Assembly (NCBI RefSeq): GCF_007741475.1
Contig: NZ_CP036261.1
Coordinates: 6,387,798-6,451,797, forward strand
DNA length: 64,000 bases
Direction: 5' to 3'
DNA from: Rosistilla ulvae
GTDB lineage: Bacteria; Planctomycetota; Planctomycetia; Pirellulales; Pirellulaceae
In this document: positions 45,553-53,903 of the stretch, piece by piece
Position numbering within the stretch: position 1 is the stretch's first letter
Layout: every line of letters begins with the position of its first letter
Made by a program: the position numbers and the translations under genes
The notes under the pieces: generated by a model
The model's database searches: none
What the model saw: only the letters and a program-made list of their open reading frames with translations
What the model was told of the DNA's origin: nothing

Positions 45553-45581
45553 TTGACGATGGTCGAAGCTAACCTTATCTT
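45553..45581 (+). promoter_or_regulatory. candidate promoter of the S10 ribosomal cluster
   Basis: TTGACG and TATCTT are separated by 17 bases, the best sigma-70-type match in the gap. It would start transcripts near 45588, about 88 bases before rpsJ, leaving space for a regulatory leader. Confidence 0.45.
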
Positions 45582-45675
45582 CATCGCTCCCACGTTGTGG
45601 GCGGGCTCAGCGTACCGAACCGGATCGCCGAGCTTTCTGTTGAATTTGCCTTAATCGTTTATGGACTGACTTGCC

Positions 45676-45999
45676 GTGGCGTCTCCTCACGAAATCATCC
45701 GAATCCGCATGGAAGCCTACGATCATTCGATCTTGGACCAAAGTGCGGCCGATATAGTTGATACCGTGAAGCGGACTCACAGTGAGGTTCACGGGCCGAT
45801 CCCATTGCCGACTCGCATCGAGCGATATACGGTAATCTCTGGGCCGTTTGTGAACAAGAAAGCTCGTCAGCAGTTCGAGATCCGAACGCACAAGCGATTG
45901 ATCGATATTGTCCAGGCTACCGCAAAGACGATTGAAGCTCTCAACAAGCTGAGCTTGCCTGCGGGTGTCGACATTAAGATCAAGGCAACTGCTAGCTAG
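45676..45999 (+). CDS. rpsJ: 30S ribosomal protein S10
   Basis: A 107-residue S10, first gene of the S10 cluster. Family landmarks are [37 protein letters not shown] and [12 protein letters not shown]. The GTG at 45676 is the start: the nearest upstream in-frame ATG (45661) is followed by a stop two codons later. S10 sits in the 30S head and also works with NusB in antitermination. A 252-bp gap follows before rplC, much longer than the other spacings in this cluster. Confidence 0.98.
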   Translation: MASPHEIIRIRMEAYDHSILDQSAADIVDTVKRTHSEVHGPIPLPTRIERYTVISGPFVNKKARQQFEIRTHKRLIDIVQATAKTIEALNKLSLPAGVDIKIKATAS

Positions 46000-46251
46000 G
46001 TAGCGGTTCACGCGGAGCGTGGCCGGCTATGCTGCAACACACTGTATGCTGATGGGCGTATCGCCTGTTTGCTTCAAATAAGACATCGCATCGTGCGGGC
46101 CCTGTCTCGCTTTGGTGCATTACCCGTTTGTTTAACCATTTCGCTGGAACCGCCGTATTGTACGGAAGCTTCAGGGTAACCGCCGAATTCTCTTTGGCAG
46201 GACCTTGTTAAGCAACACGCTCCACGAACTTACTGTTGAGGCGAGGCTGAC

Positions 46252-46938
46252 ATGTCGCGAGGAATCCTCGGACGCAAAGTCGGTATGACGCAGTTGTACT
46301 CCGACGACGGCACGGTGATGACCGTGACTGTGATCGAAGCTGGACCATGCAATGTCTTGCAAGTTCGCACCCAGGAGCGTGACGGTTATCAGGCTGTGCA
46401 GTTGGGCTTCTCTGATAAGCCTCGCCGGTTGGCAAGCCGCAGTGAACGTGGGCATGTCGCGAAATTGGACAGCAAACGGCAGCGAGATCGCAGCAAGTCT
46501 GGCGCGGCATCGGTCGTGAAGGCTGATTGCGAACCGCAACGGTTCGTTCGCGAGATTCGCGGTGAATCGGATCTAGAAGTCGGTGCAAAGGTTAGCGTCG
46601 ACGCATTTGCTGAAGTGAAAGCGGTTGATGTTACCGGCACCAGCAAGGGTCGTGGTTTCGCTGGCGTCATGAAGCGACATAATTTCTCCGGTCAACGTGC
46701 AACGCACGGTGTCAAGAAGGTCCACCGCCACGCTGGCGGTACCGGTTGCAGTGCCTCGCCGAGTCGCACCTTTAAAGGTCGTCGCATGGCAGGTCAGTAC
46801 GGAAATGTGAAGCACACGAAACGAAACCTACAGGTTGTGCGTGTCGATGCCGAAAACAATTTGATCATGGTGCGCGGTGGCGTTCCAGGTCCGGCTGGTG
46901 GATACGTTGTCATCCGCGAAACGAACATGGTCAGGTAG
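46252..46938 (+). CDS. rplC: 50S ribosomal protein L3
   Basis: A 228-residue L3, an early assembly protein that reaches the peptidyl-transferase region. It shows ILGRKVGMTQLYSDDGTVM at the start, GRGFAGVMKRHNFSGQRATH with the methylated-Gln region in the middle, and GRRMAGQYGNVKHTKRNLQV towards the end. GAGGCGAGG precedes the ATG. The distinct gap upstream may hold its own promoter or leader. It is followed 5 bp later by rplD. Confidence 0.98.
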   Translation: MSRGILGRKVGMTQLYSDDGTVMTVTVIEAGPCNVLQVRTQERDGYQAVQLGFSDKPRRLASRSERGHVAKLDSKRQRDRSKSGAASVVKADCEPQRFVREIRGESDLEVGAKVSVDAFAEVKAVDVTGTSKGRGFAGVMKRHNFSGQRATHGVKKVHRHAGGTGCSASPSRTFKGRRMAGQYGNVKHTKRNLQVVRVDAENNLIMVRGGVPGPAGGYVVIRETNMVR

Positions 46939-46943
46939 AAAAG

Positions 46944-47621
46944 ATGGCAAGTCTTACAATATACAATGCAACAGGCGGCGAAGTCGGCAAGTACGACATT
47001 GATCCAGCTGAGATTGCACCACGAATCAGCAAGCAACTGTTGCACGATGCGTGCGTCATGTACCAGGCGAACGCTCGCATGGGTACGCACCGCACTAAGT
47101 CACGTGCAGAAGTTGCTGGCCACAAGAAGAAGATGTTCCGCCAAAAGGGAACAGGCAATGCACGCATGGGCCACAAGCACACTAACGTGCGGACTGGCGG
47201 TGGCCACGGGCATGCGATCCGGCCACGCGATTACAGCTACAAGATGCCGAAGAAGGCGATGCAAACTGCGACGCGCATGGCGATTGCAAGTAAAATCATC
47301 GACGAAGAATTGGTGGTCATCGACAAGCTGAGCTTTGATAAGCCAGCGACGAAAGAGATGGCTGGTATCTTGAAGGCGCTTGGCTTGGATGGCAAGACAG
47401 CGTTGGTTGCGACCGCCGGGCGTTGTGTCAACACATACAAGAGCGGACGAAATATCGCAGGCGTCAGCGTGTCGCCCGTCGCGGATCTAAACGCATTGAC
47501 TGTGATCAAGCCTCACCGGATCTTGATTACGAAGGATGCCTTGGATCGAATTCGCGACGGCGTGTTCAAGCAACAGGCTGCTGCGAATAGCGAGAGTGCA
47601 TCAGAAGCGGAGGCATCGTAA
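46944..47621 (+). CDS. rplD: 50S ribosomal protein L4
   Basis: A 225-residue L4, lining the exit tunnel; in E. coli it also represses the S10 operon by binding its leader. Landmarks are GTHRTKSRAEVAGHKKKMFR, QKGTGNARMG, the loop HTNVRTGGGHGHAIRPRDYS and NVAGVSV-like ending NIAGVSVSPVADLNALTV. A short acidic tail (ANSESASEAEAS) follows. Whether autogenous control exists here cannot be told from the sequence. Confidence 0.98.
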   Translation: MASLTIYNATGGEVGKYDIDPAEIAPRISKQLLHDACVMYQANARMGTHRTKSRAEVAGHKKKMFRQKGTGNARMGHKHTNVRTGGGHGHAIRPRDYSYKMPKKAMQTATRMAIASKIIDEELVVIDKLSFDKPATKEMAGILKALGLDGKTALVATAGRCVNTYKSGRNIAGVSVSPVADLNALTVIKPHRILITKDALDRIRDGVFKQQAAANSESASEAEAS

Positions 47622-47623
47622 TA

Positions 47624-47962
47624 ATGTCGGCTACAACAGAACAACAAGTACGGCTCGACGCCCACCGTGAAAACGGTGTCCAGTTGGAATCGTACCAAGT
47701 GCTGCTGCGTCCGTTGGTCACAGAAAAAGGTGTCCATCGCGCAAGTCGCAACAACCAGTACGCGTTTGAGATCCACAAGTTGGCAAACAAAGACGACGTC
47801 CGTTCGGCGGTCGAAGATTTGTTCAACGTCAAGGTGGAAAAGGTTCGCATTCAGAACCGCAAGGGCAAGCCCCGTCGGTTCAAGTTTCGGTCGGGACGCT
47901 CGGCTGACTGGAAGAAGGCTTTGGTGACGCTCAACGCTGAGCATCGCATCGACTTCTTCTAA
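47624..47962 (+). CDS. rplW: 50S ribosomal protein L23
   Basis: A 112-residue L23, which sits at the tunnel exit and docks trigger factor and SRP. It carries an N-terminal extension of about 20 residues (SATTEQQVRLDAHRENGVQL) before the conserved YQVLLRPLVTEKGVHRASRN. VRSAVEDLFNVKVEKVRIQN and the Lys/Arg-rich loop follow. GGAGG lies ten bases before the ATG. It is separated from rplD by 2 bp. Confidence 0.97.
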   Translation: MSATTEQQVRLDAHRENGVQLESYQVLLRPLVTEKGVHRASRNNQYAFEIHKLANKDDVRSAVEDLFNVKVEKVRIQNRKGKPRRFKFRSGRSADWKKALVTLNAEHRIDFF

Positions 47963-48062
47963 GATCGCAGGTCGCGAATTGTAAGAAGCGAAGCAATTGC
48001 GGGAAGTCTAATCGACTGGAACCGCTGGAATACAAAGAAAAGTTCGTTTAGGTAACGCCGCC

Positions 48063-48923
48063 ATGGGCATTCGAGTATACAAGCCAACGTCCGCCGGTCG
48101 CCGCAATGCGTCCGTTAGTGACTTCAAAGAGCTGACGAAGGGTGCAGTCCCTGAGAAACGCTTGTTGCGTCCGAAGCGAAAGACCGCGGGTCGTAACAAC
48201 CAAGGCAAGATCACTGCACGTCACCGTGGTGGCGGTCATAAGCAGATGTACCGCATCATCGACTTCCGTCGCGTCAAGGACAATGTCCCTGCGACTGTCG
48301 ATTCGATCCAGTACGATCCTAACCGATCGGCTCGCATCGCACTGCTGAAGTACGCCGATGGTGAAAAGCACTACGTAGTAGCTCCCGATGGGCTGAAGGC
48401 TGGCGATCCGATCCAAAACGGACCGGACGCGCCGCCAAAGCTCGGTAACTGCTTGCCGCTGAAGAACATTCCTTTAGGAACCACCGTTTGTTGCGTGGAA
48501 TTGCGTCCCGGAGCGGGTGCGTCGTTCTGCCGATCGGCTGGTACCGAAGCGACGCTGATGGCTCGCGAAGCCGATTGGGCGCAGCTGTCTTTGCCAAGTG
48601 GTGAAATTCGCCGCGTGCCGAGCAAGTGTCGTGCGACTATCGGAAAGGTCAGCAACACCGATCACATGAAGGTTGTCCTTGGTAAGGCTGGCCGGGCACG
48701 TTGGTTGGGACGTCGTCCGCACGTTCGCGGTACAGCGATGAACCCGATCGATCACCCGCACGGTGGTGGTGAAGGTCGCACGAAGGGCGGTCGCCATCCG
48801 GTTAGCCCGCAAGGCAAGAATGCCAAGGGTGGTGCAACGCGTCAACGACGTAAACCGAGCAACAGCTCGATCGTTCGTCGTCGCCGGTCGCGTCGCTACG
48901 GCCAGTTGAAACTGATTAAATAG
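48063..48923 (+). CDS. rplB: 50S ribosomal protein L2
   Basis: A 286-residue L2, required for subunit joining and peptidyl transfer. Landmarks include [40 protein letters not shown], the [12 protein letters not shown] segment and the conserved C-terminal [20 protein letters not shown] with the important His. The gap of 100 bp from rplW has a weak AATTG...CAATT pairing. Followed by a structured 92-bp spacer before rpsS. Confidence 0.98.
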   Translation: MGIRVYKPTSAGRRNASVSDFKELTKGAVPEKRLLRPKRKTAGRNNQGKITARHRGGGHKQMYRIIDFRRVKDNVPATVDSIQYDPNRSARIALLKYADGEKHYVVAPDGLKAGDPIQNGPDAPPKLGNCLPLKNIPLGTTVCCVELRPGAGASFCRSAGTEATLMAREADWAQLSLPSGEIRRVPSKCRATIGKVSNTDHMKVVLGKAGRARWLGRRPHVRGTAMNPIDHPHGGGEGRTKGGRHPVSPQGKNAKGGATRQRRKPSNSSIVRRRRSRRYGQLKLIK

Positions 48924-48930
48924 CATTTGT

Positions 48931-48981
48931 GGTGAATTTGGGAGATTGACGGCACGAAATCGCCGTCGTCCTTGGTTCACC
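48931..48981 (+). promoter_or_regulatory. nested hairpin between rplB and rpsS
   Basis: GGTGAA (48931-48936) can pair with TTCACC (48976-48981), enclosing a second stem GACGGC (48948-48953) with GCCGTC (48962-48967). The order suggests an RNA structure in the operon transcript, perhaps for attenuation or protein binding. Confidence 0.3.
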
Positions 48982-49015
48982 GACACGTAAACACAATACA
49001 AAAACGCGAAGAACT

Positions 49016-49282
49016 ATGAGTCGTTCGAGCAAAAAAGGCCCATTTGTTGATCCTAAAGTCTTTGCCAAGGTGCTGAAGCAGCTTGAAGGGGGCAAGAAGG
49101 AGCCAATCAAGACGTGGGCGCGAGCCTGCACGATTGTGCCTGAATTTGTCAATTTGACGTTCATGGTGCATGACGGTCGTAAGCACATGAAGGTGCTGGT
49201 TAGCGAAGATATGGTTGGTCACAAGTTGGGTGAATTTGCACCGACGCGCACATTCCGTGGTCACGGCGGCAAGAAGAAGTAG
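49016..49282 (+). CDS. rpsS: 30S ribosomal protein S19
   Basis: An 88-residue S19, which forms a complex with S13 in the 30S head. [20 protein letters not shown], then [20 protein letters not shown] and [20 protein letters not shown] are all family hallmarks. Full length, no extension. It is 11 bp from rplV. Confidence 0.98.
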   Translation: MSRSSKKGPFVDPKVFAKVLKQLEGGKKEPIKTWARACTIVPEFVNLTFMVHDGRKHMKVLVSEDMVGHKLGEFAPTRTFRGHGGKKK

Positions 49283-49293
49283 GAATTTGATTC

Positions 49294-49650
49294 ATGTCAT
49301 TCAATGCCTCCCATCGTTATTGTCGCATGAGCGCCCAAAAGGTTCGCCTGGTTGCGGATCTTATCCGGGGTAAATATGCCGACGAAGCGTTGGACATTTT
49401 AAAGTTTCAACCACAGCGTGGTGCTCGCATGTTGGAGAAGGTTCTCCGGAGTGCGATTGGCAATGCTCAAGACCCCGATCAAAACGGTGGTCGCAACATC
49501 GGCGTGGAAGAATTGGTGGTCAACGACGTTCGCGTCGATGGCGGGCCGATGTTCAAGCGGATTCGCCCTCGTGCACGCGGAACGGCGTTCATGATTAAGA
49601 AACGCATGAGTCACATCCACGTCGGCGTAGTGCCGTTGGACGAGATTTAG
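49294..49650 (+). CDS. rplV: 50S ribosomal protein L22
   Basis: A 118-residue L22, whose hairpin lines the exit tunnel. Landmarks: ASHRYCRMSAQKVRLVADLI, GKYADEALDILKFQPQRGA, and RIRPRARGTAFMIKKRMSHI with the tunnel loop. A 116-bp spacer follows that contains a hairpin and a 29-codon micro-ORF before rpsC. Confidence 0.98.
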   Translation: MSFNASHRYCRMSAQKVRLVADLIRGKYADEALDILKFQPQRGARMLEKVLRSAIGNAQDPDQNGGRNIGVEELVVNDVRVDGGPMFKRIRPRARGTAFMIKKRMSHIHVGVVPLDEI

Positions 49651-49663
49651 AAAACGAATAGAT

Positions 49664-49702
49664 CGGAGAGCTTCGGCATGACACAGCAGCAAAAGCTCTC
49701 CG
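49664..49702 (+). promoter_or_regulatory. hairpin around the micro-ORF start
   Basis: CGGAGAGCTT (49664-49673) pairs with AAGCTCTCCG (49693-49702) in a perfect 10-bp stem with a 19-base loop. The left arm contains the ribosome binding site GGAGAG of the micro-ORF at 49678, so folding would mask its start. Confidence 0.5.
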
Positions 49703-49767
49703 GTTTGAATACGACACAAGAATGCCAGTTCCAGAGCGAACCGGCCAACCTTAGAGATAAGATCTAA
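49678..49767 (+). CDS. 29-residue micro-ORF coupled to rpsC
   Basis: An ATG at 49678 with GGAGAG seven bases upstream opens a frame of 29 codons. It begins MTQQQKLSGL, continues with NTTQECQFQSEP, and ends ANLRDKI. The stop overlaps the rpsC start as TAATG. A good ribosome binding site plus stop-start overlap is what translationally coupled genes show. The peptide is polar, Gln-rich and has one Cys, with no membrane helix. It may be a leader peptide that controls rpsC through the hairpin covering its start, or a small ribosome-associated protein. I know of no named family. Confidence 0.5.
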   Translation: MTQQQKLSGLNTTQECQFQSEPANLRDKI

Positions 49768-50477
49768 TGGGACAAAAAGTCAATCCTGTTGCGTTTCGAA
49801 CCGGTGTTACTATCGGCTGGAAAAGCCGTTGGTATGCGTCGAAGAAGCAGTTCGGTGAACTGCTGCTTGAAGACAAGAAGGTTCGCGACCACATCAAGAA
49901 CCACCCCAAGCGAACCCAGTATCGCAATGCGGGTATCGATCGGATTGAGATTGAACGAACGACAGACGAAGTTCGCGTGATTATGTTTGTCGCGCGTCCT
50001 GGTCTAATTATTGGTAAGAAGGGTCAGGAAGTGGAGCTGCTTCAAGAGGAGCTTCAAAACCTGACCGGCCGTCGGATCAATTTGAAAATCGAAGAGATCG
50101 GACGACCAGAAATTATGGCTCAGTTGGTGGCAGAAGATATCTGTCAACAACTGGCGAAGCGATCAAGCTTCCGTCGTACTATGAAACGTTCGATGGAGCA
50201 AACCATGGATGCGGGTGCAAAGGGCATCAAGATCCAACTGGCTGGCCGGTTGGGTGGCGCGGAAATGGCTCGGCGTGAGAAACAAAGTTTAGGTTCGGTT
50301 CCCCTGAGCACCTTGACTGCCAAGATTGACTACGGATTCGCGGAAGCGATGACGGCTCAAGGTCATATTGGCGTTCAGGTCTGGGTTAACCAAGGTACAC
50401 ACGGAGAAGAGACCGATGGCGCTGATGCCCAAGAGGGTCAAGCATCGAAAAAGCCAAAGAGGACGTATAAAAGGTAG
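49767..50477 (+). CDS. rpsC: 30S ribosomal protein S3
   Basis: A 236-residue S3, part of the mRNA entry helicase. Landmarks: GQKVNPVAFRTGVTIGWKSR, the KH domain loop VARPGLIIGKKGQEVELLQE and SLGSVPLSTLTAKIDYGFAE. The C-terminus ends in a basic tail KKPKRTYKR after DGADAQEGQAS. The last 62 bases overlap rplP. Its start overlaps the stop of the upstream 29-codon frame (TAATG). Confidence 0.98.
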   Translation: MGQKVNPVAFRTGVTIGWKSRWYASKKQFGELLLEDKKVRDHIKNHPKRTQYRNAGIDRIEIERTTDEVRVIMFVARPGLIIGKKGQEVELLQEELQNLTGRRINLKIEEIGRPEIMAQLVAEDICQQLAKRSSFRRTMKRSMEQTMDAGAKGIKIQLAGRLGGAEMARREKQSLGSVPLSTLTAKIDYGFAEAMTAQGHIGVQVWVNQGTHGEETDGADAQEGQASKKPKRTYKR

Positions 50478-50832
50478 CGCGACTCGCGGCAACACGGTCG
50501 TCTTTGGTGACTTTGGTCTGCAATCCCTGGAACCAGGGTGGATCCGAGCTCAAACGATCGAAGCTGGCCGTATCGCAGCCCAACAATACGTTCGTGGTGA
50601 AGGTACGCTTTACATTCGTCTGTTTCCTCATCGTTCGATTACCAGCACTCCGCTGGAAACTCGGATGGGTAAGGGTAAGGGCGAACCGGAAGCGTGGGTG
50701 GCAGTCGTTAAGCCTGGCACCATCCTGTACGAGCTTGGCGGTGTAACAGAACAGCAAGCGAAGGTATGTTTTGCGCGTCTTGCGTCGAAGATGCCTGTTA
50801 AGGTGAGGTTCGTTTCGCGGCGTGCGATGTAA
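50416..50832 (+). CDS. rplP: 50S ribosomal protein L16
   Basis: A 138-residue L16, which helps shape the A-site of the large subunit. The ATG at 50416 (MALMPKRVKHRKSQRGRIKG) has GGAGAAGAG upstream and matches family length; translation could begin three codons later. The middle reads GDFGLQSLEPGWIRAQTIEA, and the end holds TRMGKGKGEPEAWVAVVKPG. Since rpsC ends at 50477, the two genes overlap by 62 bases in different frames, an unusually long overlap for this pair. Confidence 0.95.
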   Translation: MALMPKRVKHRKSQRGRIKGSATRGNTVVFGDFGLQSLEPGWIRAQTIEAGRIAAQQYVRGEGTLYIRLFPHRSITSTPLETRMGKGKGEPEAWVAVVKPGTILYELGGVTEQQAKVCFARLASKMPVKVRFVSRRAM

Positions 50833-50903
50833 GCCGATTGCGACCGTACCAAAACGGTTTTGGCTACTGCAAGCCCGAAACAACAACACAATGGTGAGTG
50901 GTG

Positions 50904-51125
50904 ATGAAAATTACTGAACTACGAGATATGAGCGATGAGCAATTACAGCTTACGCTCAAAGAAACTGCGGAAAAGTTGTTCCATTTGAAGTTTCAAGCTC
51001 AAACTGAACGATTGGACGCGCCCAGTGAGATTCGCAAGAGTCGACGATTGATCGCGCGGATTAAGACAATTCAAACCCAGCGTGCTCCCCAAGCTGCCCC
51101 CGAAGGCGAAGCTGCGGCGACTTAG
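50904..51125 (+). CDS. rpmC: 50S ribosomal protein L29
   Basis: A 73-residue L29 at the tunnel exit near L23. MKITELRDMSDEQLQLTLKE, then LFHLKFQAQTERLDAPSEIR and RRLIARIKTIQ define it. Two in-frame GTG codons directly precede the ATG at 50904; the ATG matches the family. A short Ala/Pro/Glu tail follows the usual end. rpsQ begins 54 bp later. Confidence 0.96.
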   Translation: MKITELRDMSDEQLQLTLKETAEKLFHLKFQAQTERLDAPSEIRKSRRLIARIKTIQTQRAPQAAPEGEAAAT

Positions 51126-51179
51126 CTAATACGTGTGGCGAAGCAATTTGCCGCAACAGATGAACACAGGTAATTACGA

Positions 51180-51542
51180 ATGCCAAAGCGTGTACTAACA
51201 GGCGTCGTCACCGGCGACAAGATGGCAAAAACCCGCCGCGTTGAAATCAAACGGTTGGTTAAGCATCCAAAGTATAAGAAGTATGTACGTCGTCGTACCG
51301 TTTGTTACGCACACGACGAGCAGAACGAGTCGGCCGTAGGCGATTTGGTGGAAATCAAAGAGTCCCGTCCGATGAGCAAGCTCAAGCGTTGGGAATTGAT
51401 CCGCGTGGTCGAAAAGAGCACGGCGGTCGACGTCGCAGCGTTGCGAGCCGCGCGAAAGCATGCGGCTAGCGAAGCGGAAAGCGAAGCGATCGAAGCAGCT
51501 CACGGCGGCGACGCCGAGACCGCCGAAGCGCCCAAAGCTTAA
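51180..51542 (+). CDS. rpsQ: 30S ribosomal protein S17
   Basis: A 120-residue S17, an OB-fold 16S rRNA binder. The conserved part is PKRVLTGVVTGDKMAKTRRV, VRRRTVCYAHDEQNE and VGDLVEIKESRPMSKLKRWE. Typical S17 proteins are about 85 residues; here an extra tail of about 35 residues is rich in Ala and Glu (AASEAESEAIEAAHGGDAET). A 152-bp gap follows, marking the S10/spc border. Confidence 0.97.
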   Translation: MPKRVLTGVVTGDKMAKTRRVEIKRLVKHPKYKKYVRRRTVCYAHDEQNESAVGDLVEIKESRPMSKLKRWELIRVVEKSTAVDVAALRAARKHAASEAESEAIEAAHGGDAETAEAPKA

Positions 51543-51694
51543 CCAATTGCCAGTCGATTTCGGACGGGAGATCGTTCGAAGCTCCTTAGAAACACTGCAA
51601 ACAAGTCTATTGCCAACGCCGACGATCGCCACGAGTTTCTCGTTGCGATACGAACGCCGAGGAAGGCAACTTACGAGATAACAGATCATCAGCC

Positions 51695-52063
51695 ATGATC
51701 CAACAAGAAACAAGACTAACCGTTGCCGACAACACTGGCGCTCGCGAAGTGATGTGCATCAAGGTGCTCGGTGGCTCGCGCCGTCGGACTGCCGGCCTCG
51801 GTGATGTGATCGTCTGCAGCGTCAAAAGCACAATTCCTGGCAGCGATGTCAAGAAAAAGGCTGTTGTTAAAGCGGTGATCGTGCGTACCAAATCGCCGAC
51901 TCGTCGTAACGACGGTAGCTACATTCGCTTCGACAGTAATGCCGTTGTGATTGTGGACAACGACAAAAACCCTCGCGGCACTCGTATCTTCGGTGCTGTG
52001 GCTCGCGAACTGCGTGAGAAGAGCTTTATGAAGATTGTCAGTTTGGCCAGCGAAGTAGTTTGA
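51695..52063 (+). CDS. rplN: 50S ribosomal protein L14
   Basis: A 122-residue L14 at the subunit interface, first gene of the spc part. Landmarks: [40 protein letters not shown] and [20 protein letters not shown]. Full length without extension. The 152-bp region before it may contain a second promoter, though no clear boxes are visible. Confidence 0.98.
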   Translation: MIQQETRLTVADNTGAREVMCIKVLGGSRRRTAGLGDVIVCSVKSTIPGSDVKKKAVVKAVIVRTKSPTRRNDGSYIRFDSNAVVIVDNDKNPRGTRIFGAVARELREKSFMKIVSLASEVV

Positions 52064-52078
52064 GCGGAGATTAATAAG

Positions 52079-52423
52079 ATGCTGATCAAAGTTGATGATA
52101 ACGTAAAAGTGATCGCAGGTGCCGATAAGGGCACGACCGGTAAGGTTTTGAAAGTAGATCACAAAAAGAACAAGGTCCTTGTCGAAGGCGTTGCTCGGGT
52201 ATGGAAACATGTCCGCAAGAGCCAGAAGAACCCACAGGGTGGCCGTCTGAACAAAGAGATGCCCATCGCGATCTCCAACGTGATGATCGTTTGTCCTCAA
52301 ACGGGCAAGCCATCGCGAATCGGTGTGCGGTATTTGAAGGACGGTACTAAAGAGCGTTACGCGAAAGTATCGGGCGCTTCGTTAGGTGCGATGAGCCCTC
52401 CACGACCTGCGTACGCTTCGTAA
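52079..52423 (+). CDS. rplX: 50S ribosomal protein L24
   Basis: A 114-residue L24, a large-subunit assembly initiator. KVDDNVKVIAGADKGTTGKV contains the KOW motif; GVARVWKHVRKSQKNPQGGR and PIAISNVMIVCPQTGKPSRI follow. GGAG precedes the ATG, 15 bp after rplN. Confidence 0.97.
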   Translation: MLIKVDDNVKVIAGADKGTTGKVLKVDHKKNKVLVEGVARVWKHVRKSQKNPQGGRLNKEMPIAISNVMIVCPQTGKPSRIGVRYLKDGTKERYAKVSGASLGAMSPPRPAYAS

Positions 52424-52504
52424 GGCAACCGCCCCAGACGGTCCGCCAGTTGGCGAAGACTGTGGCAATAAGAAGTCATTCCAAAGCAACAAACTGATAC
52501 TACG

Positions 52505-53095
52505 ATGGCAGATTACGTTCCACGTTTACAGACGATGTACTTCGACGAGATTCGCGCGGCGCTTCAAGCGAAGCACGGTCTGAAGAATCCGATGACTGTG
52601 CCACGCCTCGAAAAGATCACTCTGAACATGGGTGTTGGATCGGCGACGCAGGACAAGAAGAATCTGGAAACCGCTTACGCGGCGATGACGGAAATCGCAG
52701 GCCAAAAACCGGTCTTCACCAAGGCTCGTAAATCGATCGCAAACTTCCGATTGCGAGAGGGGATGTCGATTGGTTGCATGGTTACCTTGCGTGGAGCTCG
52801 CATGTACGAGTTCCTGGATCGCTTGGTCGCTGTGGTTCTGCCTCGTGTTCGTGACTTTCGCGGAATCAGCCGCAAGGCCTTTGACGGCCGCGGTAACTAC
52901 AGCATGGGATTGTCCGAAATTTTGGTATTCCCCGAGCTGAATCCCGACAAATTTACTAAGCCTCAAGGTCTGAACATCACCATCGCTACGACCGCGTCGA
53001 ATAACGACCACGGCCGTGACCTTTTGGAATTGTTCGGAATGCCGTTCCGCGAAGATCCTAAAAAGGCCGCGGAAGCTGCTGCTGCCGCTGTTTAG
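52505..53095 (+). CDS. rplE: 50S ribosomal protein L5
   Basis: A 196-residue L5, which binds 5S rRNA. Landmarks: [60 protein letters not shown] and [20 protein letters not shown]. The end has an Ala-rich tail. The 138-bp gap to rpsN holds a TTTCCC/GGGAAA hairpin near 53110-53130. Confidence 0.98.
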   Translation: MADYVPRLQTMYFDEIRAALQAKHGLKNPMTVPRLEKITLNMGVGSATQDKKNLETAYAAMTEIAGQKPVFTKARKSIANFRLREGMSIGCMVTLRGARMYEFLDRLVAVVLPRVRDFRGISRKAFDGRGNYSMGLSEILVFPELNPDKFTKPQGLNITIATTASNNDHGRDLLELFGMPFREDPKKAAEAAAAAV

Positions 53096-53233
53096 CGGTT
53101 GGTTTCCCGCTTGCCAGTGGGAAATTCTCCAATACAATGTCGCCCTTGAATCGACGACAAACAACAAGACAAACGTCGTGCAACGTAATGCATGGCACTA
53201 ATTTTACCCAGTTTTTCCACAGGTATCCACCAA

Positions 53234-53419
53234 GTGGCCAGCAAATCGAAGATCGCAAAAGCGGAAAGGGAGCCCAAGTTCTCCGTCCGTCGCGAAAACC
53301 GTTGTCAGCTGTGTGGGCGGCCTCGAGCCGTGTATCGCAAGTTTGGCTTATGCCGCATCTGTTTCCGCAAATACGCTGATCAAGGCTTGATTCCGGGTGT
53401 CCGGAAAGCCAGCTGGTAA
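53234..53419 (+). CDS. rpsN: 30S ribosomal protein S14 type Z (zinc-binding)
   Basis: A 61-residue S14, the exact length of the zinc-binding type Z form. The two metal knuckles are CQLC and CRIC in [20 protein letters not shown] and [12 protein letters not shown]. The GTG at 53234 is chosen; an in-frame ATG at 53192 would add 14 residues unlike any S14. It is 16 bp from rpsH. Confidence 0.96.
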   Translation: MASKSKIAKAEREPKFSVRRENRCQLCGRPRAVYRKFGLCRICFRKYADQGLIPGVRKASW

Positions 53420-53435
53420 AGGGGACTCCAAGACC

Positions 53436-53837
53436 ATGATGACTGACCCAATCGCCGATATGCTCACCCGCATCCGCAACGCTGTGCGTGTCGAACGGCC
53501 TTATGTCGATATCCCGCTCAGCCGCGTGAAACGTGGTATCGCTGACGTGCTTAAACGCGAAGGCTTTATTTGGGATTGGGAGGAAGTCGACTCCGAAGAC
53601 TTGCCTATTAAATTGATTCGCTTGGAACTGAAATACGGTCCCAACGGTGAACAATTGATCCAATCGATCACACGAATTAGTAAACCAGGTCGCCGCACGT
53701 ATGTACGTAGCCGCGAACTTCGACCGATCCTTGGCGGGATGGGAATTACCATTATCAGCACCAGCAAAGGTGTGGTCAGCGATCGTGAAGCTCGACGTCA
53801 AGGTATTGGCGGCGAAGTTCTTTGCGAAGTTGCCTAG
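53436..53837 (+). CDS. rpsH: 30S ribosomal protein S8
   Basis: A 133-residue S8, which binds the central domain of 16S rRNA and in E. coli represses the spc operon. Landmarks: MTDPIADMLTRIRNAVRVER, LKREGFIWDWEEVD and GGMGITIISTSKGVVSDREA. The ATG at 53436 has AAAGGGGA upstream; two ATG codons are adjacent there. An earlier in-frame start at 53397 would overlap rpsN. Confidence 0.97.
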   Translation: MMTDPIADMLTRIRNAVRVERPYVDIPLSRVKRGIADVLKREGFIWDWEEVDSEDLPIKLIRLELKYGPNGEQLIQSITRISKPGRRTYVRSRELRPILGGMGITIISTSKGVVSDREARRQGIGGEVLCEVA

Positions 53838-53903
53838 CCGTTATCAATTGTTTCGATTGAACTGTGGCAGTCCAATCCGTCGAGCAAACCAACAAGCAGA
53901 ACC

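Noticed and set aside
45187-45654. 155-codon plus-strand frame between the second Gfo/Idh gene and rpsJ
   Set aside because: Its first part is antisense to the oxidoreductase start and its end covers the candidate promoter; no domain seen.
53137-53379. 80-codon frame overlapping rpsN
   Set aside because: Out of frame with S14, whose zinc knuckles and length are diagnostic.
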